Counted from the first letter of the stretch, positions 16,400 through 25,048 are shown. The stretch is DNA of 64,000 nucleotides from Lachnospiraceae bacterium (GCA_019423745.1 JAHZAV010000011.1:9635-73634), one strand, 5' to 3'. Program-made: numbers and translations. The notes: generated from the sequence alone by a model not told the origin.

Positions 16400-17434
16400 A
16401 TGAAAGAAAGATTTGGAAAGCTGTCAGATGGTCGGGAGACTTGGATTTATGTACTGAAAAATAGTAATGGCATGGAAATTCGTGTCAGTGATTATGGTGC
16501 GGCCTTAGTTAATGTATTTGTCCCAGATAAAAATGGAGAAAAACGGGATGTAGTGCTGGGATATGACAATGCATTGGGGTACGAAAAAGGAGATAAGTTT
16601 TTTGGCGCTATTGTGGGGAGGTGTGCAAACCGCATTGGAGGGGCATGCTTTACGTTGAATGGAAAAACTTATCATTTGGAGAAAAATGATCATGAAAATA
16701 ATCTGCATAGTGGAACAGATTTCTATAATAAACGAATTTGGCAGGTAAAAGCAGAAAATGACACATCGGTAACGTTTCTGCTCCACAGTCCGGATATGGA
16801 CCAGGGATACCCGGGAGATGTGGATATAGAAGTGACGTATACTCTGACAGAGGATAATGAAGTAAAGATTCACTATTATGCAGTTCCGAAAGCAGATACC
16901 ATTCTTAATCTGACAAATCATAGTTATTTCAATATAAATGGAGAAGGGTCCGGTTCTATTCTGGAGCAGGAAGCCTGGATCAATGCAGATGCATATACAA
17001 GGGCAGACGCTGAGTCGATTCCAACTGGAGAGATTACGCCAGTGGAAGGAACTCCTATGGATTTTCGGGAAAGAAAGCTGCTGGGTAAGGAGATAGACAG
17101 CTGTTATGAAGCAACAAAACTAGGCGGTGGTTACGACCATAACTGGGTGTTGAATGGAAGCGGACTTAGGAAAGTAGGAGAGCTTTTGTCTGAAAAAAGC
17201 GGAATTAAAATGGAAGTATATACGGACCTTCCGGGGATGCAGGTATATACAGCTAATTTTCTGGAAGATGATCTTGGGAAAAATGGGAATGTATATGGAA
17301 GAAGAAGCGCAGTATGCTTTGAGACACAATATTTCCCGGATGCGGTAAATAAGGAACAGTTTGATGGACCTGTTGCTTTGGCAGGAGAAACTTATGAGAC
17401 GGAAACCATATACCGCTTTTTCATTATTTCATAA
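16400..17434 (+). CDS. galM: Aldose 1-epimerase (mutarotase)
   Basis: A 344-residue galactose mutarotase family protein that interconverts alpha- and beta-aldoses. Family blocks are YGAALVNVFVPDKNG, the sugar-binding GRCANRIGGACF, LNLTNHSYFNING with the catalytic His, and GGGYDHNWVL. The terminal PDAVNKEQFDGP with the preceding catalytic Glu in CFETQYFPD also fits. No galactose operon adjoins it; it appears to be a single gene with its own promoter. Confidence 0.93.
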   Translation: MKERFGKLSDGRETWIYVLKNSNGMEIRVSDYGAALVNVFVPDKNGEKRDVVLGYDNALGYEKGDKFFGAIVGRCANRIGGACFTLNGKTYHLEKNDHENNLHSGTDFYNKRIWQVKAENDTSVTFLLHSPDMDQGYPGDVDIEVTYTLTEDNEVKIHYYAVPKADTILNLTNHSYFNINGEGSGSILEQEAWINADAYTRADAESIPTGEITPVEGTPMDFRERKLLGKEIDSCYEATKLGGGYDHNWVLNGSGLRKVGELLSEKSGIKMEVYTDLPGMQVYTANFLEDDLGKNGNVYGRRSAVCFETQYFPDAVNKEQFDGPVALAGETYETETIYRFFIIS

Positions 17435-17525
17435 AATTTCATGAAAAGATAAGTAAGTCTTCATATTTCTTTTTGCAGCATATGATAGTATAAATATACA
17501 ATATAACAAAAGTGTGGGAAGAAAG

Positions 17526-18215
17526 ATGAATACAACGAGAAACAGAAAAAGGCGCAAGACAAGGGCACAGCATCAAAGACAAATGAAAAAGTACTGGAAA
17601 CGGGGAATGATTTTTCTGGCTGTTCTTCTGGTGATGCTGATTGGAGTAAGGGCGCTGAAACCGGAATGGTTTCAGCGGGGATACATAGAATTTAAAGGTG
17701 ATGAGATTGATGCCAGTAAGCCCGATATAGACGTAGAGCTGCTGACGGTTAATCCATATTCAAGACCTGGGAGTGAAACAAATCGAATTACAGGTATTGT
17801 TGTACATTACACAGCAAATCCGGGCTCTACAGCAATGGAAAACAGGGATTATTTTGAAGGACTAAAGGATAGCCATGAAACACAGGCCAGCAGCAATTTT
17901 ATTGTAGGTCTTGAAGGAGAGATTGTGCAATGTGTTCCTACATGGGAAGTGGCATATGCTTCAAATTCCAGAAATATTGATACGGTTTCTATAGAATGTT
18001 GTCACCCAGATGAGATGGGTGAGTTTACCAATGAAACTTATAAATCATTGGTGCAGCTGTGCGCCTGGCTGTGTATGAAGTTCCAGCTGGATGCGGAGGA
18101 CGTGATACGACATTATGATGTAACGGGAAAGATATGTCCTAAGTATTTTGTGGAGAATGAAGATGCCTGGGCTGCATTTAAAGAGGATGTGCAGGCTGCC
18201 ATTGACCGGACATAA
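17526..18215 (+). CDS. Membrane-anchored N-acetylmuramoyl-L-alanine amidase (Amidase_2)
   Basis: About 229 residues. A basic N-terminus (RNRKRRKTRAQHQRQ) precedes one membrane segment at about residues 27-43, giving an extracellular catalytic domain. The PGRP/Amidase_2 fold is shown by GIVVHYTANPGSTA (zinc His), SNFIVGLEGEIVQCVP, SIECCHPDE and VIRHYDVTGKICPKYF (second zinc His and the third ligand). It would cleave between muramic acid and L-Ala in peptidoglycan. The frame also opens with GTG at 17514; ATG 17526 is preferred because of the basic start. Confidence 0.88.
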   Translation: MNTTRNRKRRKTRAQHQRQMKKYWKRGMIFLAVLLVMLIGVRALKPEWFQRGYIEFKGDEIDASKPDIDVELLTVNPYSRPGSETNRITGIVVHYTANPGSTAMENRDYFEGLKDSHETQASSNFIVGLEGEIVQCVPTWEVAYASNSRNIDTVSIECCHPDEMGEFTNETYKSLVQLCAWLCMKFQLDAEDVIRHYDVTGKICPKYFVENEDAWAAFKEDVQAAIDRT

Positions 18216-18270
18216 TAGAATCGGTTCGTAAGTGGAAAGAATGGTTTTGTACCTTTGAAAGCGAAAAAGA

Positions 18271-18298
18271 TTGACTTTTTGCCACAAGTCGCTATAAT
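18271..18298 (+). promoter_or_regulatory. Promoter of the thrS leader
   Basis: TTGACT at 18271-18276, a 16-bp spacer and TATAAT at 18293-18298, placing the transcript start near 18305, just upstream of the T-box leader. Confidence 0.75.
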
Positions 18299-18304
18299 AA
18301 AAAA

Positions 18305-18655
18305 TAGCTGATAAATCAGTGGAAAGTATAAATAGAAATGTAAAAAGCAGAGACGGAAAAGAGTATGCATTTGGAGCTATTCAGAGAGAGGGACAGGTGC
18401 TGGAAGTCCTTTATAGCAGAAGAAAGCAGAAAACCATTCCCGAGCTGTGCTGCCCAACAAAGATAATCTTTCAGTAAGCAGTATCGTGATCCCGCGTTAA
18501 GGGAACAGACTTTGACCGGATGTTGCAGTTATTTGCATAACGGATAAGTAAATGCAGCGAAAGGTTCAGGAGTTTAAAGTAAAAAATGAAGGTGGAACCG
18601 TGCAGAACATTGCACCCTTGCGGCAGCAGAAAGCTGTCTGGCAGGGGTGTTTTTT
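18305..18655 (+). ncRNA. T-box riboswitch leader of thrS
   Basis: The 500-base gap before thrS holds a T-box. The T-box sequence itself is AAGGTGGAACCGTG at 18589-18602, in the antiterminator. The competing terminator spans about 18612-18655 (CACCCTTGCGGCAGC pairing with the GCTGTCTGGCAGGGGTG side, then TTTTTT). The Stem I 3' side reads AAAACCATTCCCGAGCTG at about 18430-18447, with ACC (18433-18435) as the likely threonine specifier codon. Uncharged tRNA-Thr would favour antitermination and thrS expression. Confidence 0.92.
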
Positions 18656-18719
18656 CGTCTTATAGAAATGAAATAAATGATATGTGCAGTGCGGTTTTAA
18701 AAAAGAAAGGAGAAAAGAT

Positions 18720-20471
18720 ATGAAAGTAAGCATGAAAGACGGATCTGTTCAGGAGATGGCGTTTACGGATGAAATCGGGCAGGAGGCTTTCCGACATACT
18801 ACCTCCCATATTCTGGCACAGGCAGTAAAACGCTTATATCCGGATACAAAATGTGCAATCGGTCCGGCAATTAAAGATGGATTTTATTATGATTTTGAAT
18901 TTAGTTTTCCTTTTACTTCAGAGAATTTGGCTGATGTAGAGAAGGAAATGAGAAAAATTGTAAAGGAAGCCCTTCCGCTTGAAAGAAGCAGTGTCAGCAG
19001 AGAAGAAGCCCTTAAATTGATGGAAGAAAGAAATGAGCCTTATAAGGTAGAATTGATTCAGGAGCTGCCGGAAGGTGAAGAGATCAGCCTTTACAGACAG
19101 GGAGAATTTGTGGATCTGTGTGCTGGTCCTCATGTCTCCAATACAAGTGTAGTGAAGGCATTTAAACTTCAAAGTGTAGCAGGAGCATATTGGCATGGAG
19201 ATGAACATAACCAGATGCTGACAAGAATTTACGGAACATCTTTCCCAAAAGCAGCTGAACTGGAAGAGTATCTGAAACGCATGGAAGAGGCGAAGAAGAG
19301 AGATCACAGAAAGCTTGGAAAAGAGCTTGGACTGTTTGCCATTATGGAGGAAGGACCAGGTTTCCCGTTCTTCCTTCCAAAGGGAATGGTGCTGAAAAAT
19401 CTTCTGATCGACTATTGGAGACAGCTGCATACAAGAGAAGGATATGTAGAAATTTCCACACCGATTATTTTGAGCCGTCATCTGTGGGAAAATTCAGGAC
19501 ACTGGGATCACTACAAAGACAATATGTATACTACAGTAATTGATGATGAGGATTATGCTGTAAAACCTATGAACTGCCCAGGCGGAATGTTGGTATATAA
19601 GGTAGAACCTCGTTCCTACAAAGATCTTCCAATGCGGGTGGGTGAGCTTGGACTTGTTCATCGCCATGAGAAATCCGGACAGCTTCATGGTCTGATGCGT
19701 GTACGTTGCTTTACTCAGGATGATGCACATATCTTTATGACAGAGGAGCAGATCCAGAGCGAGATTAAAGGCGTTGCAAGACTGATTGATGAAGTATATT
19801 CTAAGTTTGGATTTAAATATCATGTAGAGCTTTCTACGCGTCCAGAAGACAGTATGGGAAGCGATGAGGACTGGGAGATGGCAACGGATGCCCTTCGAGG
19901 AGCACTGGAAGATCTTGGTCTTGATTATGTGGTAAATGAAGGGGATGGAGCATTCTATGGACCGAAGATCGATTTCCATCTGGAGGACTCTATCGGAAGA
20001 ACATGGCAGTGTGGAACAATCCAGCTTGATTTCCAGATGCCTCAGAGATTTGATCTGGAATATACAGGGGCAGATGGAGAGAAACACCGTCCTATTATGA
20101 TTCACAGGGTGGCATTTGGATCGATTGAGAGGTTCATTGGTATTCTGATTGAGCATTATGCAGGTAAGTTTCCAACTTGGCTTGCACCTGTACAGGTTAA
20201 AATCCTTCCGGTATCAGAGAAATTTGCAGACTATGCAAAAGAGGTGGCTGATTCTCTGAAAGCTGCAGGAATCCGAGTAGAAACAGATGACAGAAATGAA
20301 AAACTTGGATATAAGATCCGCGGTGCACAGATGGAAAAAGTTCCGTATATGTTAATCGTGGGAGAAAAAGAAGTGGAAGAGAAGACAGTGTCTGTTCGAA
20401 GAAGAGATGAAGGAGACATTGGAAGTATGAAAGTAGAGGAGTTTGCTGCTAAAGTACTGGAAGATAAATAA
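18720..20471 (+). CDS. thrS: Threonine-tRNA ligase, TGS domain absent
   Basis: A class II synthetase of 583 residues from ATG 18720, which follows GAAAGGAG; the frame opens further up at 18684. The editing domain is present (RHTTSHILAQA, then YRQGEFVDLCAGPH), followed by the catalytic core with MNCPGGM (zinc Cys), HRHEKSGQLHGLMRVR and HRVAFGSIERF, and an anticodon-binding domain from about residue 480. Typical ThrS of about 640 residues begins with a 60-residue TGS domain; here only about 20 residues precede the editing domain. It is under T-box control. Confidence 0.96.
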   Translation: MKVSMKDGSVQEMAFTDEIGQEAFRHTTSHILAQAVKRLYPDTKCAIGPAIKDGFYYDFEFSFPFTSENLADVEKEMRKIVKEALPLERSSVSREEALKLMEERNEPYKVELIQELPEGEEISLYRQGEFVDLCAGPHVSNTSVVKAFKLQSVAGAYWHGDEHNQMLTRIYGTSFPKAAELEEYLKRMEEAKKRDHRKLGKELGLFAIMEEGPGFPFFLPKGMVLKNLLIDYWRQLHTREGYVEISTPIILSRHLWENSGHWDHYKDNMYTTVIDDEDYAVKPMNCPGGMLVYKVEPRSYKDLPMRVGELGLVHRHEKSGQLHGLMRVRCFTQDDAHIFMTEEQIQSEIKGVARLIDEVYSKFGFKYHVELSTRPEDSMGSDEDWEMATDALRGALEDLGLDYVVNEGDGAFYGPKIDFHLEDSIGRTWQCGTIQLDFQMPQRFDLEYTGADGEKHRPIMIHRVAFGSIERFIGILIEHYAGKFPTWLAPVQVKILPVSEKFADYAKEVADSLKAAGIRVETDDRNEKLGYKIRGAQMEKVPYMLIVGEKEVEEKTVSVRRRDEGDIGSMKVEEFAAKVLEDK

Positions 20472-20503
20472 ATCCGTGTCAATGGGATGACAGACAGCAT
20501 AAT

Positions 20504-20533
20504 GGGGATAATATCTGAAAAGATATTATCCCC
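20504..20533 (+). terminator. Terminator after thrS
   Basis: A perfect 13-bp stem: GGGGATAATATCT (20504-20516) with AGATATTATCCCC (20521-20533), closed by a GAAA tetraloop. The downstream T-tract is weak. It also lies at the 3' side of the convergent small gene. Confidence 0.75.
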
Positions 20534-20554
20534 ATTTAAAGATATATTTTCAAT

Positions 20555-20755
20555 TTACATAGGATTTTCCATCATTATCATTCTTGCTACTGTTGTAGGA
20601 TCTTCTCCATAGCTTTGTCTGGAAATCAGAATATTATAAATATAAGTTTCATCCAGTTCAAGAAGAGCGGAAATCTCTGTAATACTTTTTCCGTCATCAT
20701 TTAAGGAGAGAACCTGTTGTACATCTTTTACTATTTCATCTAATGATTTTGACAT
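20555..20755 (-). CDS. Small conserved hypothetical protein, 66 residues
   Basis: No recognised family. The sequence is helical: KSLDEIVKDVQQVLSL, then DDGKSITEISALLELDETYIYNILISRQSYG, which reads like a helix-turn-helix (ITEISALLELDETYIYNILI), followed by DPTTVARMIMM. It may be a small DNA-binding or adaptor protein. GAAAGG lies upstream of the ATG at a usable distance. It follows the large reductase gene on the same strand, separated by a 14-bp inverted repeat, so it may share that transcript. Confidence 0.7.
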   Translation of the reverse strand: MSKSLDEIVKDVQQVLSLNDDGKSITEISALLELDETYIYNILISRQSYGEDPTTVARMIMMENPM

Positions 20756-20782
20756 AAGATAGAGACCTTTCTTTTCTATTCT

Positions 20783-20824
20783 ATTTTGGCAGCGCTGCCT
20801 TATTTAAAGTAGCGCTGCCAAAAT
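20783..20824. repeat. 14-bp perfect inverted repeat between the reductase and the small gene
   Basis: ATTTTGGCAGCGCT (20783-20796) and AGCGCTGCCAAAAT (20811-20824) with a 14-nt loop. Each arm contains the palindrome AGCGCT. There is no strong T-tract on either strand, so it could be a weak terminator, an mRNA processing or stability hairpin, or an operator. Confidence 0.65.
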
Positions 20825-20857
20825 ATTTTAATACATATGAATGAAAAGTGCAAGTTT

Positions 20858-22861
20858 CTACAGATACTCCAGTCTGTCTAAAGCGGCAAGGACCATGTGA
20901 CGGCCTGCATCTGTTCCATCGATAATACGTCTTGCCCGAACAGAATCACCAATATTAATGATTTCTGTATCTTCGCCGTCAAAACCTTCTACGATTTCAT
21001 CCCACAGAGGAGCATAAGCTTTCATACCGAGGCAGACAAAACCATAATCAAATGGAAGTTCCTCCTCTTTTCCTTCTCGCTTAACAATGAAGGAGTGAGC
21101 ATTTACTTTTTGCAGAGCAGTATTGACAAGCTGTGTTACCTGATGCTTTTCCATACATTCTTTCATGCTGGAAGTAGAGGAAGCATCCAAGCCATTTCCT
21201 ATAGAAGGAAGCATTTCGATGATTGTTGTCTTTGCACCGCGGGGAGCAAAGAATTCTACGACATCCAAACCTACTGCACCGCCTCCGATTACGATGACAG
21301 TTTTTCCGGTCATATCTTCTTTATCAAATGCTTCTACATTTCCCATCAGATCTTTAATTCCATATACGCCGGATCCTTCTTTGTTCAGATTCTCATGCAG
21401 CCCTTCGATCGGGGGAAGAAGCGGAACGGAACCAGTTGCATTTACTACAAGATCAGGTTGATAGGATTTAATCATATCAACAGTTGTATCAACTCCTGTT
21501 TTGATGGTAAGGTTTGAAAGTTTTTCAGCTCTGTGTTTTAAGTAAGTAGGGAAGTCAGCCAATCTTTTCTTTGCAGGGATTTTAGAAATTTCTACGGACA
21601 ATCCTCCGATGTGATCCTGCTTTTCCAACAAAGTGACATTACATCCCACCTCGGCTGCTGTGCAGGCAGCTTCCAGTCCGGCTGTACCGGCACCTACAAC
21701 TACAACATTGCAAGGTTTGTTGACTTTTTTCTTTTTATAAGATTCTCCATTAATCAGATCAGGATTGATGGTGCAGCGAAGAGGTTTATTTCCTCCGATA
21801 CGATTTCCTACACATCCAATGTTACAGGAGATACATTTACGAATATCTTCTACGTGACCGTATCTTGCCTTATTGCACCAGTCAGGATCAGCAATCAGAC
21901 CACGTCCAATACCGATAATGTCAGAATCGCCTCGTGCCAGAATGTCTTCTGCTACTTGTGGATTTCTGATATTTCCGATAGCAATGGTTGGTTTGTTAAA
22001 TTTATCGCGTACTGCTTTTGCCATGTAAGAACGCCATCCGTCTTCCAGATAGTTTGCGTCGATCTGGTATTGGATAGATGGATTTAAAGCGGAAGAGGTG
22101 TCGAAAATATCAACTTCATCGTTCAAAAATTCCAGGTATTCCAGACAATCTTCTACGGTGTTTCCACCTTCTACAAGCTCATCCACACTTAAGCGAAGAG
22201 AGATAGGAATCATAGGACCAACAGCTTTTCTCACTTCATCAATTACCATACGGCAGAAGCGGGAACGGTTTTCAGCACTGCCGCCGAATTCATCCGTACG
22301 GTCGTTCATAGTAGGTGATAAGAACTGGCTGATGAGGTAGGAATGTCCGGCATGGATTTCAACCATATCAAATCCAGCGTTCACTGCACGTTTTGCAGCA
22401 ATACCATAATCTTTGGCAATGCTTTCAAGTTCTTCCCTTGTAAGCGGGCGTGGAATTTCTCCGCCTGGCTTAGAAGGCAGCGTAGAAGCAGATACAGGCT
22501 GCATACCGATTCTGGAAGACAGAGCGGATGCGCCAGCATGATTTAACTGTACACCTATACAAGAACCATATTTGTGACAGGCTTCAGTCAGATTAAAAAG
22601 ACGGGGGATATAGCAGTCTTTGTCAATGCGGAGCTGTGTAGTACCGTTAGATCCCTCTGGGTATTTTACACATACATTTTCTACAATAATAAGTCCTGTG
22701 CCGCCACGGGCTCTAAGTTCATAGTATTTAATGTGCTCGTCACTAAGTTCACCGGTATGTCCTGCAAAGTCGCTCCCCATAGGCATCATTGCAACACGGT
22801 TCGGCATGACCATTCCTCTTACTTTGAGAGGACTAAAGATATGTTTGAAGTTGTTCTTCAT
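20858..22861 (-). CDS. FMN/FAD/Fe-S NADH:flavin oxidoreductase (2,4-dienoyl-CoA reductase / BaiCD / cinnamate reductase family)
   Basis: A 667-residue two-part enzyme. Residues 1-335 form an old-yellow-enzyme TIM barrel (SPLKVRGMVMPNRVAMMPMGS, then EIHAGHSYLISQFLSP). Four cysteines, C343, C346, C350 and C363, are the expected 4Fe-4S ligands. Two dinucleotide folds follow, GAGTAGLEAA at about 390 and IGGGAVGLDVVEFF at about 525. The family reduces activated C=C bonds: enoyl-CoA, cinnamate and 3-oxo-delta4 steroids (BaiCD, BaiH). The actual substrate cannot be read from sequence, and there are no bai or CoA-ligase neighbours. It has its own promoter (see 22900). Confidence 0.92.
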   Translation of the reverse strand: MKNNFKHIFSPLKVRGMVMPNRVAMMPMGSDFAGHTGELSDEHIKYYELRARGGTGLIIVENVCVKYPEGSNGTTQLRIDKDCYIPRLFNLTEACHKYGSCIGVQLNHAGASALSSRIGMQPVSASTLPSKPGGEIPRPLTREELESIAKDYGIAAKRAVNAGFDMVEIHAGHSYLISQFLSPTMNDRTDEFGGSAENRSRFCRMVIDEVRKAVGPMIPISLRLSVDELVEGGNTVEDCLEYLEFLNDEVDIFDTSSALNPSIQYQIDANYLEDGWRSYMAKAVRDKFNKPTIAIGNIRNPQVAEDILARGDSDIIGIGRGLIADPDWCNKARYGHVEDIRKCISCNIGCVGNRIGGNKPLRCTINPDLINGESYKKKKVNKPCNVVVVGAGTAGLEAACTAAEVGCNVTLLEKQDHIGGLSVEISKIPAKKRLADFPTYLKHRAEKLSNLTIKTGVDTTVDMIKSYQPDLVVNATGSVPLLPPIEGLHENLNKEGSGVYGIKDLMGNVEAFDKEDMTGKTVIVIGGGAVGLDVVEFFAPRGAKTTIIEMLPSIGNGLDASSTSSMKECMEKHQVTQLVNTALQKVNAHSFIVKREGKEEELPFDYGFVCLGMKAYAPLWDEIVEGFDGEDTEIINIGDSVRARRIIDGTDAGRHMVLAALDRLEYL

Positions 22862-22899
22862 TCTATTTACCTCCGTTTTTATAAACCTTTGTTTACTAC

Positions 22900-22928
22900 A
22901 TTATAAGACATTGTTAAAACAAAAACAA
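22900..22928 (-). promoter_or_regulatory. SigA-type promoter for the flavin reductase
   Basis: On the minus strand TTGTTT (22928-22923), 17 bp, TATAAT (22905-22900), giving a 40-nt leader. A GGAGG site precedes the ATG. Confidence 0.7.
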
Positions 22929-22968
22929 ATTCATGTTTATGCCTTCGATGATAGAATCTGTCTATGGA

Positions 22969-22997
22969 TTGAAAAATAAGAAGTGTTTTGTTATAAT
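22969..22997 (+). promoter_or_regulatory. SigA-type promoter for the chorismate mutase-shikimate kinase gene
   Basis: TTGAAA at 22969-22974, 17 bp, TATAAT at 22992-22997. The promoter implies a leader of about 105 nt. Confidence 0.7.
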
Positions 22998-23109
22998 AAG
23001 TAACGATTCTGCCATAGGTCTGAACAGATCTTTTCCGGAAGATCAGATCTATGAAGTTTTACCCGTACGAAAAAACAGAAGACAGGAAAAGAAAAGGAGA
23101 AAAGGTATA

Positions 23110-23895
23110 ATGAATGATTTAGAGATGTATCGTGAACAGCTGGCTCTTTGTGATGATAAAATTATTGACGCTCTTGTAGAGAGAAATTCAATTGTAGAGA
23201 AGATCATGGCATACAAAGAGAAATATGGAATGCCGATTCTTCAGCCACAGCAGGAGGCAAAACAGAAAGCCAGACTAAAAGAAAAGCTGGATGATAATAA
23301 GTATAAGGAAGAAATTTATGATGTATTTCGCCGAATCAATCGAAATAGTAAGAGAATACAGGCGCGGAAACTTTTTGATTATAATATTATACTTATTGGA
23401 TTTATGGGAGCGGGCAAAACAACAGTCTCAGATTATCTGAGTACAATGTTTGCTATGAATATTGTAGAAATGGATCAGATGATTTCCGAGAGAGAAGAGA
23501 TGAGTATTCCGGATATTTTTGCGACATATGGCGAGGAATATTTCCGTGAGTTGGAAACGGATCTTCTTATTGAAATGCAGAGCAAAAAGAATACAGTCGT
23601 TTCCTGTGGAGGAGGAGCTGCCTTGAGGGAACGCAATGTGAATGAAATGAAGAAAAATGGAAGAGTTGTACTTCTTACCGCAAGTCCGGAGACCATTTAT
23701 GAGAGGGTAAAAGACAGTAACGACCGTCCGGTTTTGAATGGAAGAAAGAATGTAGTGGCAATTTCTGAACTGATGGAACAGAGAAGAGAAAAGTATGAAG
23801 CAGCAGCGGATATAGTTGTGAATACAGACGGAAAAACTGTTTTGCAGGTATGTGAAGAAATGATTCAGAAACTAACAGAAATGGAAGAAAAGTAA
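23110..23895 (+). CDS. aroK: Chorismate mutase-shikimate kinase fusion protein
   Basis: A 261-residue fusion. Residues 1-85 are a chorismate mutase type II helical domain (YREQLALCDDKIIDALVERN, then IVEKIMAYKEKYG). Residues 90-258 are shikimate kinase with Walker A GFMGAGKTT at 97-105, substrate Asp in EMDQMISEREEMSIPDIF and VSCGGGAALRE. The kinase makes shikimate-3-phosphate and the mutase converts chorismate to prephenate. The frame opens upstream at 22933, but that part lies in the promoter; ATG 23110 has AAGGAG and gives the mutase N-terminus. It overlaps the next gene by one base. Confidence 0.92.
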   Translation: MNDLEMYREQLALCDDKIIDALVERNSIVEKIMAYKEKYGMPILQPQQEAKQKARLKEKLDDNKYKEEIYDVFRRINRNSKRIQARKLFDYNIILIGFMGAGKTTVSDYLSTMFAMNIVEMDQMISEREEMSIPDIFATYGEEYFRELETDLLIEMQSKKNTVVSCGGGAALRERNVNEMKKNGRVVLLTASPETIYERVKDSNDRPVLNGRKNVVAISELMEQRREKYEAAADIVVNTDGKTVLQVCEEMIQKLTEMEEK

Positions 23896-24428
23896 TGTTT
23901 GAAAAATTTTTCCCGGACCGATATGTAGCGTCCACTTATGTGATTGATTTTGAAAAATTATATGAAAATGGAATAAGAGGATTAATATTTGACATTGATA
24001 ATACACTTGTACCTCACGGTGCTCCGGCAGATGAACGGGCTGTCCATCTGTTTGAACGATTAAAAAGGATAGGATTTTCCTGTTGCCTGATCTCCAATAA
24101 TCAGGAGAAGAGGGTGAGAACTTTTAATGAGCCTATTCAAGTAGATTACGTGTATAATGCCCATAAACCTTCTACAAAAAACTATAAGAAGGCTATGGAA
24201 ATTATGGGGACAAATGTAGAAAATACAGTGTTTATAGGAGATCAGCTTTTTACAGATGTCTGGGGTGCTAAAAGAACAGGTATCCCAAGTATTTTGGTAC
24301 GTCCGATTCATCCGAAAGAAGAAATTCAGATTGTTCTGAAACGTTACCTGGAGAATATTGTATTGCATTTTTATAAGAAAAGCCTGGAAAAGGAAAAAAA
24401 GGTTGAAAAAAGCGGTAAATTATTATAA
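23895..24428 (+). CDS. YqeG family HAD IIIA-type phosphatase
   Basis: A 177-residue HAD protein. Motif I is LIFDIDNTLVPHG, motif II LISNNQEKR, and motif III/IV GDQLFTDVWGAKRTGI. The family is related to mitochondrial phosphatidylglycerophosphatase GEP4, so a lipid phosphatase role is possible, but bacterial YqeG is not firmly assigned. The ATG overlaps the stop of the preceding gene (TAATG), showing translational coupling. The C-terminal tail is lysine-rich. Confidence 0.88.
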   Translation: MFEKFFPDRYVASTYVIDFEKLYENGIRGLIFDIDNTLVPHGAPADERAVHLFERLKRIGFSCCLISNNQEKRVRTFNEPIQVDYVYNAHKPSTKNYKKAMEIMGTNVENTVFIGDQLFTDVWGAKRTGIPSILVRPIHPKEEIQIVLKRYLENIVLHFYKKSLEKEKKVEKSGKLL

Positions 24429-24490
24429 AATGGTGAAAGTGAATAAGAATGTCATGTGCCGTGAAAAGGCACGGTTTAAGGAGGATTATA

Positions 24491-25048
24491 ATGGTTTCAG
24501 CAGGTGATTTTAAAAACGGTTTGACTGTAGAAATTGAAGGAAATATTTATCAGATTCTGGACTTCCAGCATGTAAAACCGGGTAAAGGCGCTGCTTTTGT
24601 GCGCACAAAATTAAAAAATATCATCAATGGCGGTGTTGTAGAAAAAACATTCCGTCCGACAGAAAAATTTGAGACAGCTCATATTGACAGAAAAGATATG
24701 CAGTATCTGTATACAGATGGAGATCTCTACAACTTTATGGATATGGAGACATATGACCAGTTGGCAGTAAATGCTGATGTAGTTGGTGATTCTCTGAAAT
24801 TTGTAAAAGAAAATGAGACAGTAAAAGTTATTTCTCATCAAGGAAATGTATTTGCAATTGAGCCACCTATTACTGTAGAGCTGCAAGTTATAGAGACTGA
24901 GCCAGGAGTAAAGGGAGATACAGCTACAGGTGCTACAAAGCCGGCTATTGTAGAGACAGGAGCACAGATTATGGTTCCGTTGTTTGTAAATCAGGACGAT
25001 GTTTTGAAAATCGATACTCGTACGGGAGAATATCTTTCCAGAGTATAA
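24491..25048 (+). CDS. efp: Elongation factor P
   Basis: A 185-residue EF-P with KOW-like N-terminal domain and two OB domains. It promotes peptide bonds at polyproline stalls. The modifiable Lys is residue 32 in HVKPGKGAAFVRTKLKN. The C-terminal signature KPAIVETGAQIMVPLFVNQDD and TRTGEYLSRV is intact. The frame opens at 24449, but ATG 24491 follows AAGGAGG. Just upstream (24457-24476) GTGCC/GGCAC and CCGTG/CACGG can form two mutually exclusive small hairpins. Confidence 0.96.
   Translation: MVSAGDFKNGLTVEIEGNIYQILDFQHVKPGKGAAFVRTKLKNIINGGVVEKTFRPTEKFETAHIDRKDMQYLYTDGDLYNFMDMETYDQLAVNADVVGDSLKFVKENETVKVISHQGNVFAIEPPITVELQVIETEPGVKGDTATGATKPAIVETGAQIMVPLFVNQDDVLKIDTRTGEYLSRV

Noticed and set aside
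20897..21517. A plus-strand 206-codon frame within the reductase gene
   Set aside because: It is a shadow of the reductase; the composition is Cys- and Phe-rich and no motifs are present.
22933..23109. An N-terminal extension of the chorismate mutase-shikimate kinase protein
   Set aside because: The extension covers the TTGAAA-17-TATAAT promoter and has no homology to the mutase domain.
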